A stretch of 64,000 bases of DNA from Capnocytophaga sp. GTDB taxonomy: Bacteria > Bacteroidota > Bacteroidia > Flavobacteriales > Flavobacteriaceae. This document shows positions 1 to 8,270 of the stretch, one piece after another. Each line of letters opens with the position of its first letter. Within the stretch, counting starts at the first letter, position 1. Both the position numbers and the translations under genes were made by a program. Location of the stretch: NCBI RefSeq assembly GCF_030532915.1, contig NZ_JAUNKD010000009.1, positions 1 to 64,000 of the forward strand. Direction: 5' to 3'. The notes under the pieces were generated by a model. It saw only the letters and a list, made by a program, of their open reading frames with translations. It was not told the origin of the DNA and made no database searches.

Positions 1-69
1 CTCAAACAATTTTCAAACAACCTCAAACAACTTTCAAACCCTCTCAAACCCTCCTCAAACTATTTCAAA
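1..69. repeat. 21-bp periodic array at window edge
   Basis: Three 21-bp units start at 1, 22 and 43, with a partial fourth at 64. Each unit is two half-units of about 10-11 bp, each containing TCAAAC. The array is cut by the window start, so its full length is unknown. It lies just beyond the terminator hairpin of the gene at 140-631. No reading frame or spacer structure is present. Confidence 0.8.
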
Positions 70-107
70 TAAAAAACCTTTGCCAAGAGATGGTTTCTTG
101 ACAAAGG
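70..107 (-). terminator. Rho-independent terminator of the 140-631 gene
   Basis: Arms at 77-87 and 97-107 (CCTTTGCCAAG and CTTGACAAAGG) pair with one imperfect position. On the minus strand the stem is followed by a T-run at 71-76. It sits about 33 bp after the stop codon at 140-142. Confidence 0.7.
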
Positions 108-139
108 CAGTAAAATGAAAAGATGTTATAAAATGGATT

Positions 140-631
140 CTAGTTTTCTTTGGGTTCGTCTGTTTTAGGGGTTACACGCTTTGATTTTGAAAAGAATTGC
201 TTTTGCTCGCGGTGTTTTTCCTCATAGCCCACATTTTTTGATTTTACCCGATATGATGTATAGGCATAATCCTCCAATACATCTTGGTAATTGTCATAAT
301 CGTGGTATATTTTGGAATTTGTAGCCCGTGTAGTAAGGCTGTTGAGGCGCGAAATGATTCCTTCCAAGAAACTTCGGCTTTTGTAATCACGGAAAAACTC
401 GTCCCAATCTACTTCCGGTGACCGCAGTTCAGGGCGGTTCACGGCATAGTCATACGTTTTGTTAATGAGCAGCTTGTTTTGCTCATTCACGCGTCCGTAT
501 TTGTTCCTGTCCTCAGGAGTTAAGTTAATGTTAAGTAACTCCATTGCTTTTTCCAACGCAGTAAGGGCATCACCGATGTCCTTCATCTGCTCTTCCGATA
601 AATGGAAGTTGTTCAAATTGTTGATGCTCAT
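140..631 (-). CDS. Small helical hypothetical protein, paralogue of 55609-56103
   Basis: A 163-residue protein with no signal peptide or membrane segment, rich in Glu/Lys/Asp and predicted mostly helical, with a charged C-terminal tail (KRVTPKTDEPKEN). I recognise no functional domain. It resembles the 164-residue protein at 55609-56103: both have an acidic N-terminal helix (SEEQM / SQEEL), then NLTxEeR, a PeL/PdL segment, an EEF/DEF-RD segment, a YHdY/YHNA segment and a Lys/Arg-rich tail ending near DEP. Each paralogue has an array with a 21-bp period on its 3' side, which is the best clue to a shared biology. The function is unknown. Confidence 0.75.
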   Translation of the reverse strand: MSINNLNNFHLSEEQMKDIGDALTALEKAMELLNINLTPEDRNKYGRVNEQNKLLINKTYDYAVNRPELRSPEVDWDEFFRDYKSRSFLEGIISRLNSLTTRATNSKIYHDYDNYQDVLEDYAYTSYRVKSKNVGYEEKHREQKQFFSKSKRVTPKTDEPKEN

Positions 632-731
632 AATTATCTTATTTTATTAATTATCGAGATGTTATATAAGGTATAAATAATACTCAACAAGATTGAAAAG
701 ATGATAGAGAACATTTTTGTTGTTATCCTCT

Positions 732-763
732 GCAAAGGAACGAAGATTTTTAGAATGAATCAA
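732..763 (-). promoter_or_regulatory. Promoter for the 140-631 gene
   Basis: On the minus strand a TTG (761-763) is followed after about 21 nt by a -7 box ending CCTTTG (732-739), close to the Bacteroidetes TTG / TAnnTTTG pattern. It would give a leader of about 95 nt. Confidence 0.5.
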
Positions 764-1040
764 AAAGAAAACGTTAAAATTTTTATAAAAAAACAAACCC
801 TTTAATGATTTCGGACTTTTAATGAGATGACAACATACCTTTTTGATATGTTTTTTCAGGTTTAAAAATGAAAACCGAAAACAGATTAAAAGGTTTGTGT
901 GGTAATTTTATGCTTAAGGTTCAATTAGTTATGGATTAATAGTATCAAAAAGAGCTAAAAGATGATATGCAAAATGGTTCGTACTATTAAAAACATGATA
1001 TGGCGTATACTTTTCAGATAATAAAGGAATTACGGGATAA
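764..1040. other. Intergenic region without a visible gene
   Basis: AT-rich spacer between the promoter of the 140-631 gene and the terminator of the XRE gene (the full gap is 632-1138). I see no ORF with a plausible start, no tRNA and no repeat array. Confidence 0.6.
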
Positions 1041-1074
1041 TAAAAAACGGCTTTGTAATGTTACAAAGCCGTTT
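1040..1074 (-). terminator. Terminator of the XRE regulator gene
   Basis: A perfect 14-bp stem (AAACGGCTTTGTAA at 1045-1058 with its complement at 1061-1074) and a two-base loop, followed on the minus strand by a run of T. It lies 65 bp after the stop at 1139. Confidence 0.85.
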
Positions 1075-1138
1075 CATCTAATTCCAAATAATGGAAAAAG
1101 ATTCCACAAACAGTATTTTGTTGATTTTTAATAAGTAA

Positions 1139-1531
1139 TCAATGTTGTTTTTTATCTTTATATTGTTCCAATAGTGATTTGAGCAGGTTTATTTGCTCGT
1201 CTTTTTCTTTGAGACGCTCTTGGTATGACTCCACTAACTTATTGAGGGTCTCTTTACTTTCAATAACTAAATATTGAACATATCCGTGTCCGTATGCATC
1301 AGCATTGTAGGTTTGTGATTGTATGTTAAGTTTATTTTCATCAAAAAAATCACTGATTTCAGTCTCCAAAATTTTAGCGATTTGAAACAATCTATCCACC
1401 GTAACTTTGGTGTCTTCATTTTCCAGCCGTGCGTATGATGCCTGACTGATGTTGAGTTGGTTCGCCACATATTCTTGTGAAAATCCTTTCTGCTCGCGAA
1501 CCTTTCGAATGTTAAAGCCGATGTTATTCAT
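1139..1531 (-). CDS. XRE-family helix-turn-helix regulator
   Basis: A 130-residue DNA-binding protein. Residues 6-62 form a Cro/CI-type HTH (IRKVREQKGFSQEYVANQL, then ISQASYARLENE with the recognition helix). Residues about 92-127 are a heptad-like coiled coil (KETLNKLVESYQERLKEKDE) that probably dimerises it; the middle is rich in Tyr/Gly. It has its own promoter at 1563-1594, and a 6-bp-arm dyad at 1548-1564 lies at the predicted transcription start, as expected for autorepression. A divergent promoter for a candidate sRNA overlaps its promoter. The target beyond autoregulation is unknown. Confidence 0.9.
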   Translation of the reverse strand: MNNIGFNIRKVREQKGFSQEYVANQLNISQASYARLENEDTKVTVDRLFQIAKILETEISDFFDENKLNIQSQTYNADAYGHGYVQYLVIESKETLNKLVESYQERLKEKDEQINLLKSLLEQYKDKKQH

Positions 1532-1547
1532 ATTTCAATTATGATTA

Positions 1548-1564
1548 TGCATAAAAAGTATGCA
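1548..1564. promoter_or_regulatory. Candidate XRE operator
   Basis: Perfect inverted repeat TGCATA-AAAAG-TATGCA, a 17-bp dyad of the size bound by XRE dimers. It overlaps the predicted start site of the XRE gene. Binding by this protein is inferred. Confidence 0.5.
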
Positions 1565-1594
1565 AATATACGATTATTGTTGATATAAATCCAA
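1563..1594 (-). promoter_or_regulatory. Promoter of the XRE gene
   Basis: On the minus strand TTG (1592-1594), a 21-nt spacer, then TATATTTG (1563-1570), an exact match to the Bacteroidetes -33/-7 pattern. Confidence 0.75.
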
Positions 1595-1612
1595 ATCAAT
1601 TGCATATATTTG
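1580..1612 (+). promoter_or_regulatory. Divergent promoter for candidate sRNA
   Basis: TTG (1580-1582), a 22-nt spacer, then TATATTTG (1605-1612). It overlaps the XRE promoter on the other strand. No ORF follows; a hairpin and T-run end at 1710. Confidence 0.6.
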
Positions 1613-1617
1613 CACCG

Positions 1618-1710
1618 CAAAATTGTATTAAGTGATATTTCAAAGCTGAGAAAGCAGGGCAGAAGGATTAGTTGGAGTGAGATGGGAACCCTGTGAGTAT
1701 CAGCTTTTTT
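1618..1710 (+). ncRNA. Candidate structured small RNA
   Basis: About 93 nt between a canonical promoter and a terminator-like end. Arms AAAGCTGA (1642-1649) and TCAGCTTT (1700-1707) form an 8-bp outer stem; CAGGG (1655-1659) and CCCTG (1689-1693) form an inner stem around a purine-rich loop. The outer stem runs into six T at 1705-1710. Its 3' end is antisense to the last codons of serC (stop at 1700-1702). I do not recognise it as a known riboswitch class. The alternative is that the hairpin only terminates read-through in one direction. Confidence 0.5.
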
Positions 1711-2761
1711 GTTCCAATTCTTTCAGTACATCAACCAGCACTTGCACGCTTTCAAGGGGTAGGGCGTTGTAAATCGAAGCACGATATCCGCCAAGGGTGC
1801 GATGCCCTTTGAGTCCGCTGATACCGGCATTTTGACAAAGCAAATCAAAGCGTTCTTGCAGTGAAGCATCTTTCAAAAAGAAGGTAACGTTCATCAGCGA
1901 GCGGTCTTCCTTGGCAGCATAACCTTCCACCAGCGCATTACGGTCAATTTCATCATAAAGGAGCTTCGCCTTGTGTTTATTTTGGTTTTCAAGGGCTTTG
2001 ACACCGCCTTGCTGCTCAATCCATTCCAATACCAACAGATTTACATACACCGAAAAGGTGGAAGGCGTGTTGAACATACTCTCGTGCCGTATCTGATTTT
2101 GATAATCCAAGATGGAAGGGATTTTGCGTGACACTTTCCCCAGAATATCCTTCTTGATAAGCACCAGCGTACTGCCCGAAGCACCTAAATTTTTCTGCGA
2201 ACCGGCATAAATCAGGCTGAATTGCGTGTAATCAAGCTCCCGTGAAAAAATATCGGAACTCATATCGGCAACCAGCGGAATTGACGTTTGCGGAACATAC
2301 TGAAACTGTGTGCCGTAAATGGTGTTATTGGTGGTGATATGTAAATAATCGGCATCGGCAGGCACGGTAATGTCTTTCGGAATGTTTTTATAGCCGTTTT
2401 CTTTTGACGAAGCGATAATTTGCACATCGCCAAAGAGTTGGGCTTCTTTTATGGCTTTGCTTGCCCATACGCCCGTATCGATGTAAGCCGCCTTTCGTTC
2501 CAATAAATTATACGGAACGGACAAAAATTGCGTGCTTGCCCCGCCGTGTAGAAACAGTGCCTCGTACGAATCGTCCAGACCTGCCGTTTGCAACGCCAAA
2601 GCACGCGCTTTTTCAATCACACGAACGAATTCCTTGCTGCGATGTGATATTTCAACCACCGACAAGCCCGAATCTTCAAAATTAACCACCGCTTGCGAAG
2701 CCTTTTCAAAAACCGCCTGCGGAAGCAAAGACGGCCCGGCACTGAAATTGTGTTTTTTCAT
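1700..2761 (-). CDS. serC: Phosphoserine aminotransferase
   Basis: PLP enzyme that converts 3-phosphohydroxypyruvate to phosphoserine in serine synthesis; it also serves pyridoxine synthesis in some bacteria. The 353-residue product begins MKKHNFSAGPSLLP, the usual family N-terminus. A longer in-frame start at 2788 would add nine residues (MPPLNNYQD) and is unlikely. Visible marks are the PLP lysine in AGSQKNLGASGS (residue 190), the HGGAS phosphate loop and the C-terminal HRTLGGYRASIYNA segment. No serA lies next to it in this window. Its 3' end overlaps the candidate sRNA on the other strand. Confidence 0.95.
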   Translation of the reverse strand: MKKHNFSAGPSLLPQAVFEKASQAVVNFEDSGLSVVEISHRSKEFVRVIEKARALALQTAGLDDSYEALFLHGGASTQFLSVPYNLLERKAAYIDTGVWASKAIKEAQLFGDVQIIASSKENGYKNIPKDITVPADADYLHITTNNTIYGTQFQYVPQTSIPLVADMSSDIFSRELDYTQFSLIYAGSQKNLGASGSTLVLIKKDILGKVSRKIPSILDYQNQIRHESMFNTPSTFSVYVNLLVLEWIEQQGGVKALENQNKHKAKLLYDEIDRNALVEGYAAKEDRSLMNVTFFLKDASLQERFDLLCQNAGISGLKGHRTLGGYRASIYNALPLESVQVLVDVLKELEQKS

Positions 2762-3060
2762 ATCCTGATAGTTATTTAACGGAGGCAAATTGCCTTAAAA
2801 ATCCGCGCGACAAAGATACGATTATTATCAATACAGCCGAAAAAAGATTTTTAATAATTTCTCGGGAAGCTGACAGACTAAGCAAGGGTTCCGAATAAAT
2901 ATTGCATATTTTGAACTAAAAGGCATATAATATTCAGAAATCCGAAAAACGGAATAACCCGCTCAAAAACAATTTTTTGAAAAAAAAGCAGTAAGATTTT
3001 TTTCTTTTACGGAAAAAATGTAGTTTTGGAAAAAAATCAGACCAAAATTTTGTTATTCCG

Positions 3061-4014
3061 ATGCCTTTAACCCGACGAAAAATACGACTTTTTTTAGCAA
3101 ATACCAAAAGAGTTACCCTGTTGGTTTGTGTTTTGCTGTCTTTTTTTCTGTGGATTCTGATTCGGTTGTCTAAAAATCTGCAACGCGAGTTTTTGGTTGA
3201 TGTTACCATTACCAATATTCCCGAGCAATTGTTTTTAAATCCGCTTCAAAAGCATCAAATTCATATTCTGGCAGAAGGAAAAGGTTATTCGATGCTTAAA
3301 TATTATGCTGAAAACCAATTTATTTCGGTTGATTTTGCTGATTTGGAACATATTGAAGGTAAAAAATACAAACTATCGAAAAATATTTCGGATAAATTGA
3401 AAGCTCCGCACGCTCCCGATTTAAAGATACACAACACGTATTCCGATACCATTGTTATTGATTTTGAAAAAAAATATACCAAGAAAGTCCCCGTTATTGT
3501 TGATTTAAATGCGGATTATCAACGTGAATACCAGCTTACCGAATTGCTCATACAACCCGACTCGGTACTGATTTCGGGCAACAAGCAGGGCGTAGAAACG
3601 TTTGATGTGGTTTTTGTATCGCTTCCTGAGCAAAAAAATGTTAAAAATTCATTCACACAGGTTTACAAATTGCAGCATACGGCTTCTGTGCGTTACCATA
3701 CCGACAAAATTACCATTCAAGCGATGGTCGAAAAGGTCAGCGAGCAGCTTGTAAGCGTGCCGGTTAGGGTGTTGAACGTCCCGAAAGGCAGTCAAGTAAA
3801 GGTTTTTCCGGGTGAGGTTTCGGTTTTGTGTTCCGGTGATTTGGATATTCTTAAAAACATAACCGCCGATGACATTGTTGTTGAAGCCGATTATGATGAT
3901 ATTCAAAAGAATACGTTTTTGCCTTTGACAATCCGTACGAAAATCAAGCGTGTGAAGTTTTCGTTTTTTAAGGAAAATAAAGTGGAAGTATTAATCAGAA
4001 AATCAGAATGGTAG
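3061..4014 (+). CDS. YbbR-like domain protein, membrane-anchored
   Basis: A 317-residue protein with a basic N-terminus (MPLTRRKIR), one membrane segment at about residues 18-38 (VTLLVCVLLSFFLWILI) and a long extracytoplasmic part with YbbR-type beta domains. In Firmicutes the YbbR/CdaR protein regulates a diadenylate cyclase; in Bacteroidetes the role is not established. Its last codons overlap coaE by 7 bp (stop at 4012-4014, coaE start at 4008), so the two are translationally coupled. This pairing of YbbR and coaE is usual in Bacteroidetes. Confidence 0.8.
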   Translation: MPLTRRKIRLFLANTKRVTLLVCVLLSFFLWILIRLSKNLQREFLVDVTITNIPEQLFLNPLQKHQIHILAEGKGYSMLKYYAENQFISVDFADLEHIEGKKYKLSKNISDKLKAPHAPDLKIHNTYSDTIVIDFEKKYTKKVPVIVDLNADYQREYQLTELLIQPDSVLISGNKQGVETFDVVFVSLPEQKNVKNSFTQVYKLQHTASVRYHTDKITIQAMVEKVSEQLVSVPVRVLNVPKGSQVKVFPGEVSVLCSGDLDILKNITADDIVVEADYDDIQKNTFLPLTIRTKIKRVKFSFFKENKVEVLIRKSEW

Positions 4015-4619
4015 TAGGTTTAACGGGCGGTATTGGCAGTGGAAAATCCACAATTGCTAAAATGTTTGAAAGTTTGGGCGTTCCGGTTTATATTTCGGAT
4101 AAAGAGGCGTTACATCTGATTGAAACTGATGAGCATATAAAAAAAAGAATTAGCGCGTTATTCGGAGAAAATGCCTATCTTAACGGAAAATATAATCGAA
4201 AATATATTGCCGCAATTGTGTTTAATGACAAAAATAAATTGCAGTTACTCAATGAAATAGTGCATCCGGCAGTGGCAAATCATTTTCAAGTTTGGAAAGC
4301 GAAACAATGCGCGCCTTATATCGTTAAAGAAAGTGCAATATTATTTGAAAGCGGGGCGTATAAACAATGTGATTACATTATTACCATTGTCGCGCCCAAA
4401 CCCGAACGAATCCGTAGAGTAGTTGAAAGAGACAACGTTACGCCGCAATCCGTACGCAACCGAATGGCAAATCAATGGACAGAGCAAAAAAAGATAAAAT
4501 TATCAAATAAGGTGCTCTATAACATAAATATCGGAATAACCTTGTTAAAAGTTCGAGAAATACATTGTAATTTAATTAAAAAATTGAAAAGTCAGCAATT
4601 TTACGACTCACAACGTTAA
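4008..4619 (+). CDS. coaE: Dephospho-CoA kinase
   Basis: Catalyses the last step of coenzyme A synthesis, phosphorylating the 3'-hydroxyl of the ribose of dephospho-CoA. The 203-residue protein opens MVVGLTGGIGSGKSTIAKMF with the P-loop GGIGSGKS, and continues with ISDKEA and the lid region KPERIRRVVERD. Length is normal for the family. It starts inside the end of the ybbR-like gene and is followed 50 bp later by a sensor kinase gene. Confidence 0.95.
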   Translation: MVVGLTGGIGSGKSTIAKMFESLGVPVYISDKEALHLIETDEHIKKRISALFGENAYLNGKYNRKYIAAIVFNDKNKLQLLNEIVHPAVANHFQVWKAKQCAPYIVKESAILFESGAYKQCDYIITIVAPKPERIRRVVERDNVTPQSVRNRMANQWTEQKKIKLSNKVLYNINIGITLLKVREIHCNLIKKLKSQQFYDSQR

Positions 4620-4669
4620 ATTTTTGTTAAAAAACAAGGTGGGAAAAATTTTTATAGTAGTTTTGTACG

Positions 4670-6241
4670 ATGAATAGAAGATTGAATGCAATAACCATCA
4701 TTTTAATGACGATTTCCTTGATAGGAATTACAGTCATTCAAGGGTATTGGATTAAATCGGCTATTGATGATCGGGAAGAGGCTTTTTCGCATTCAGTGCG
4801 GCAGGTTTTAAGTGAAGTGGTTGCTGATATTGAGCAAAATGAAGTGAACCATTATGTGAGTAAAATTCTTGAACTCAAAGAAAAAGACACTGCATTGGTG
4901 CTTAAAGAATCTCATATCCACGAGTTTATGTACGTTCAGGAAAATAAAAATACACGTGAAACGTTTATTTATAAGCACGGCATTTTGGAAGAGGATTACA
5001 ACTTGCCCACCGATTCGGAGGAAGAAGATTTACGAAAGATAAAAAATTACGTCAGTAAACAAACTCAACAAAAAATCGTTTTCGGTACGCAGATAGATAA
5101 TCAAGTTGTTCCGAATATCGAAACGTATGAAAAATTAAGTCGCTTGCCTGAAATTGAGCGGCTTATGATTCAAGAGTCGTTCAAAAACATAATGGAAAAA
5201 CTATCCATCATTGATCGGGTTTCAGTTGAACAGATTCAAGATTTGGTGAGCAAAAAGTTGATGCACAGAGGTTTGGAGGCAGATTTTGATTTTGCCATTT
5301 ACAACCGAAATGTATTGTCAAATATCCATTCAAAATATTTCGATGCCAATGAAACCAAAGAGTATCGCACGCCTCTTTTTACAAGCAGTTCAGGAAATTC
5401 CATTTTTGAATTGGCGCTGATTTTCCCGCAACGTGAGCGTTTTGTGTTCTCGTCGGTGATAGGAATCGCTTCATTGTCAACCATTTTTATGATTGTCATT
5501 GTTGGGGTGTTTACCATAACCCTCAATCAAATGCTGACCCATAGGCGTATTTCACAAATCAAAACCGATTTTATCAACAACATCACGCACGAGTTTAAAA
5601 CGCCCATCGCTACTACCAATTTGGTACTTGATGCCATCAAAAACCCGATGATCTTGCACAATCCGGAAAAGGTGTTGGCGTATGTTAAAATGTTAAAAGA
5701 TGAAAACAAGCGAATGCACTCGCAGGTTGAAAATATTTTACAAATTTCACGTTTGGAACGAGGCGAATTAGACATTACCAAAGAGCCGCTTGACGCCCAT
5801 ATGCTCATTGAAATGGCGATGGGGCACGTGCAAATGATGCTTGATGAGCGTGAAGGCGTTATCCGAACGCATTTACACGCCGAAAATGCCGATATTTCAG
5901 CCAATGAATCGCATTTTACCAATGTACTTGTCAATATCATTGAAAATGCCATCAAGTATTCGCCCGAAAAACCCGAAATCGATATTTATACCGAAAATAT
6001 TAAAAATAACAAAATACTCATACGTATCAAAGACCAAGGTCAGGGCATCAGCCGGCAGGCGTTGCGGCAAATTTTTTACAAGTTTTACCGCGAACATACC
6101 GGTGATTTGCACAACGTGAAAGGACACGGACTGGGGCTTGCCTACGTGAAAAGCATCGTAGACAATCACGGAGGAACCGTTTATGTGGAAAGTGAAAAAG
6201 GAAAAGGAAGTACTTTTTTCATTCAATTGCCTGTCATTTAA
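4670..6241 (+). CDS. Sensor histidine kinase (RprX-like)
   Basis: A 523-residue inner-membrane kinase. Membrane segments lie at about residues 8-27 and 259-286, enclosing a 230-residue periplasmic sensor region with no family I recognise. The dimerisation domain carries the phosphorylated His307 in NNITHEFKTPIA. The ATPase domain shows the N box (NVLVNIIENAIKYS, about 418-431), DQGQGI (G1, 455) and GHGLGLAYV (G2, about 486). It forms a two-component pair with the response regulator 88 bp downstream. The pair has the architecture of Bacteroides RprX/RprY, but the orthology is not proven here. Confidence 0.93.
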   Translation: MNRRLNAITIILMTISLIGITVIQGYWIKSAIDDREEAFSHSVRQVLSEVVADIEQNEVNHYVSKILELKEKDTALVLKESHIHEFMYVQENKNTRETFIYKHGILEEDYNLPTDSEEEDLRKIKNYVSKQTQQKIVFGTQIDNQVVPNIETYEKLSRLPEIERLMIQESFKNIMEKLSIIDRVSVEQIQDLVSKKLMHRGLEADFDFAIYNRNVLSNIHSKYFDANETKEYRTPLFTSSSGNSIFELALIFPQRERFVFSSVIGIASLSTIFMIVIVGVFTITLNQMLTHRRISQIKTDFINNITHEFKTPIATTNLVLDAIKNPMILHNPEKVLAYVKMLKDENKRMHSQVENILQISRLERGELDITKEPLDAHMLIEMAMGHVQMMLDEREGVIRTHLHAENADISANESHFTNVLVNIIENAIKYSPEKPEIDIYTENIKNNKILIRIKDQGQGISRQALRQIFYKFYREHTGDLHNVKGHGLGLAYVKSIVDNHGGTVYVESEKGKGSTFFIQLPVI

Positions 6242-6329
6242 GCCGTGTTTGAAGTATTTTGGAAAACAAAAGTCACTGAATTTAACTATTTTACAAGTAA
6301 AAAGAACGTAACTTTTAAAATAAATAAAG

Positions 6330-7091
6330 ATGATGGATGTAAACGAAATTTCATACGATATGAAAACAACAACCGGAACTAACAAGAAAATTCTTTTAGT
6401 GGAAGACGACCCCAACTTCGGGACCGTTTTGAGAGATTATTTGGTGATGAGCGGCTTTGAAGTGGTGCTTGCCAAAAACGGAATGGAAGGTTTTGATAAA
6501 TTCCGAAAGGAAGCCTTCGATTTGTGTATACTTGACGTGATGATGCCCTACAAAGACGGCTTCACCCTCGCCAAAGAAATACGCGAAAAAAACGAGCGCA
6601 TCCCCATTGTGTTCCTAACCGCACGTACAATGCGCGAAGACATCGTAAAAGGCTACAAAGTCGGGGCTGATGACTACCTAAACAAGCCGTTTGACTCTGA
6701 AATCCTGCTGATGAAAATCCGCTCGATGCTGCAACGCAAAGCCGTTGAAACCGTTGCCGACAGCAAAAAGTTTGAGTTTGAAATCGGTGAGTTCTTCCTC
6801 AATTCAAAGTTGCGTTATTTGAAGTATCGTGACGAAGAGCCGATAAAACTTTCACCCAAAGAGAACGAACTTTTGCGTCTGCTGGCTTTGCACGAAAATG
6901 ATTTGATGCCTCGTGAGCTTGCCCTTTCAAAAATTTGGAAAGATGACAACTATTTCACCTCCCGCAGTATGGACGTGTATATCGCCAAGCTCAGAAAATA
7001 CCTTCAAAAAGATGAAAAGGTGGAGCTGCTTAACATTCACGGCGAAGGGTTCCGTTTGGTAACAGACCGTGAGGCAGATAGTTTTATTTAG
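6330..7091 (+). CDS. Response regulator, OmpR family (RprY-like)
   Basis: A 253-residue transcription factor. The receiver domain has the acidic pair in LLVEDDPNFG, the phosphoacceptor Asp69 in CILDVMMPYKDG and the conserved Lys119 in DDYLNKPFD. The C-terminal half is a winged-helix OmpR/PhoB domain (LSPKENELLRLLALHEND, then SRSMDVYIAKLRKYL and GEGFRLV). It is the partner of the kinase just upstream. An alternative start at the internal Met (MKTTTGTNKK) would shorten the variable N-terminus by ten residues. Confidence 0.93.
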   Translation: MMDVNEISYDMKTTTGTNKKILLVEDDPNFGTVLRDYLVMSGFEVVLAKNGMEGFDKFRKEAFDLCILDVMMPYKDGFTLAKEIREKNERIPIVFLTARTMREDIVKGYKVGADDYLNKPFDSEILLMKIRSMLQRKAVETVADSKKFEFEIGEFFLNSKLRYLKYRDEEPIKLSPKENELLRLLALHENDLMPRELALSKIWKDDNYFTSRSMDVYIAKLRKYLQKDEKVELLNIHGEGFRLVTDREADSFI

Positions 7092-7133
7092 AACTTTTTT
7101 TTCATATTAAATTAAAATAGGTTATTTATTACA

Positions 7134-7157
7134 GGCTACTTTCGGGTAGCCTTTTTT
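7134..7157 (+). terminator. Terminator of the two-component operon
   Basis: GGCTAC (7134-7139) pairs with GTAGCC (7146-7151), followed by six T at 7152-7157. It ends only seven bases before the EamA gene start. Confidence 0.8.
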
Positions 7158-7163
7158 CACGCT

Positions 7164-8042
7164 ATGAAGGTACAATTAAAAGGCTACTTACTCGCTTTTA
7201 TATCGGCATTGACTTACGGAATGATTCCGCTGTTTATGATTCCCATCAAACAGCGTGCTTTTTCGTTAGATGCCTCTCTTTTTTATCGTTTTGCCATTGC
7301 CGCTGTTTTCATTTTGGCTTATTTGCTTTATAAACGAGAATCACTGAAAATCAGCTTTCGAGAGAGCGGTATTTTCGTGTTTCTGGGGCTTTTGTACGCC
7401 CTTTCGTCTGAGTTTTTGTTTGCGGCATATGACTATCTCACGCCGGGTATCGCCTCCACCATCTTTTTTATGTATCCGGTGATAGTGGCGTTGTTGCTCG
7501 GGGTTTTCTTTAAGGAAAAAATCACATTGCCTACGATGCTTTCGCTTTTGGTGGTGTTCGTCGGGGTGTTTGTGATGAGCGTTGATGATGTTTCATCATT
7601 CTCCATTCCCTTTTTTGGGCTGTTTGTTGCCTTTATGGGAGCTTTTATCTACGGGGTGTATATGGTGGTGGTTAATAAATCACATATTCAGGCTTCGGGA
7701 ATGAAAATAGCTTTTTATTCGCTGTTGTTTTCGAGCTTGTATTTCCTTGTGAAATCATTGCTTCTTGACGGAAAAATGGAAATCCCAAATGGTGAAACCT
7801 TCCTGCATTTAGGGCTTTTTTCGTTTATTACCACCGTGCTTTCAATGACAACGCTCATCTATGCCATTCGTTTTATTGGTTCAACGCCGACTGCCATTAT
7901 GGGAGCAATTGAGCCCGTTATCGCCGTAGGTATCAGTGTGGGGTTGTTTGGTGAAGCCCTTACCATAAACCTTGTCGTTGGCGTACTGCTGATTATCTTT
8001 GGAGTTTTAATTGATATTATTTTCAGGAAATCAACAACTTAA
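7164..8042 (+). CDS. EamA-family (DMT) transporter
   Basis: A 292-residue inner-membrane protein with ten hydrophobic segments arranged as two similar halves of five, the drug/metabolite transporter pattern. A proline-glycine segment at the end of each half (GIASTIFFMYPVIVALLLG, about residues 95-113, and TPTAIMGAIEPVIAVGIS, about 240-257) marks the repeated EamA unit. Members export amino acids, purines or other small metabolites; the substrate cannot be read from the sequence. It is transcribed alone, between terminators at 7134 and 8067. Confidence 0.9.
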   Translation: MKVQLKGYLLAFISALTYGMIPLFMIPIKQRAFSLDASLFYRFAIAAVFILAYLLYKRESLKISFRESGIFVFLGLLYALSSEFLFAAYDYLTPGIASTIFFMYPVIVALLLGVFFKEKITLPTMLSLLVVFVGVFVMSVDDVSSFSIPFFGLFVAFMGAFIYGVYMVVVNKSHIQASGMKIAFYSLLFSSLYFLVKSLLLDGKMEIPNGETFLHLGLFSFITTVLSMTTLIYAIRFIGSTPTAIMGAIEPVIAVGISVGLFGEALTINLVVGVLLIIFGVLIDIIFRKSTT

Positions 8043-8066
8043 CTTTTTAATTTTATACTGCATAAC

Positions 8067-8108
8067 AAAAAACCTTCGGTAAACATTCAGGCTTGCCGAA
8101 GGTTTTTT
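8067..8108. terminator. Bidirectional terminator after the EamA gene
   Basis: Perfect 13-bp arms (AAAAAACCTTCGG at 8067-8079, complement at 8096-8108) with A-run and T-run ends. Confidence 0.85.
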
Positions 8109-8164
8109 GTTTTCCGATGTTTTTTATGAAAATTATTTTTTTAGATTGAAATAACTTCATAACT

Positions 8165-8224
8165 TTTTTCAAAGGGGGAATTTTTAGGGAAGACATCCCC
8201 CTTGCCCCCTTCAAAGGGGGAATT
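8165..8224 (+). repeat. Left arm of 60-bp inverted repeat
   Basis: About 60 bp that reappear, mostly matching, in reverse complement at 8936-8997. It contains TTCAAAGGGGGAATT or a near copy twice, separated by GACATC. This is the 'CCCCCTTTGAAGGGGG' class of dispersed repeat often met in Bacteroidetes genomes. Confidence 0.7.
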
Positions 8225-8270
8225 GTTATAGGAAAATATCTTATGTTTGTTATAGTTTTCCTGTTTTTTG

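Noticed and set aside
1642..1710. TPP or cobalamin riboswitch, because of CTGAGA and GGGAACCC segments
   Set aside because: The other conserved boxes are missing, the plus-strand transcript has no gene downstream, and the only neighbours are on the minus strand.
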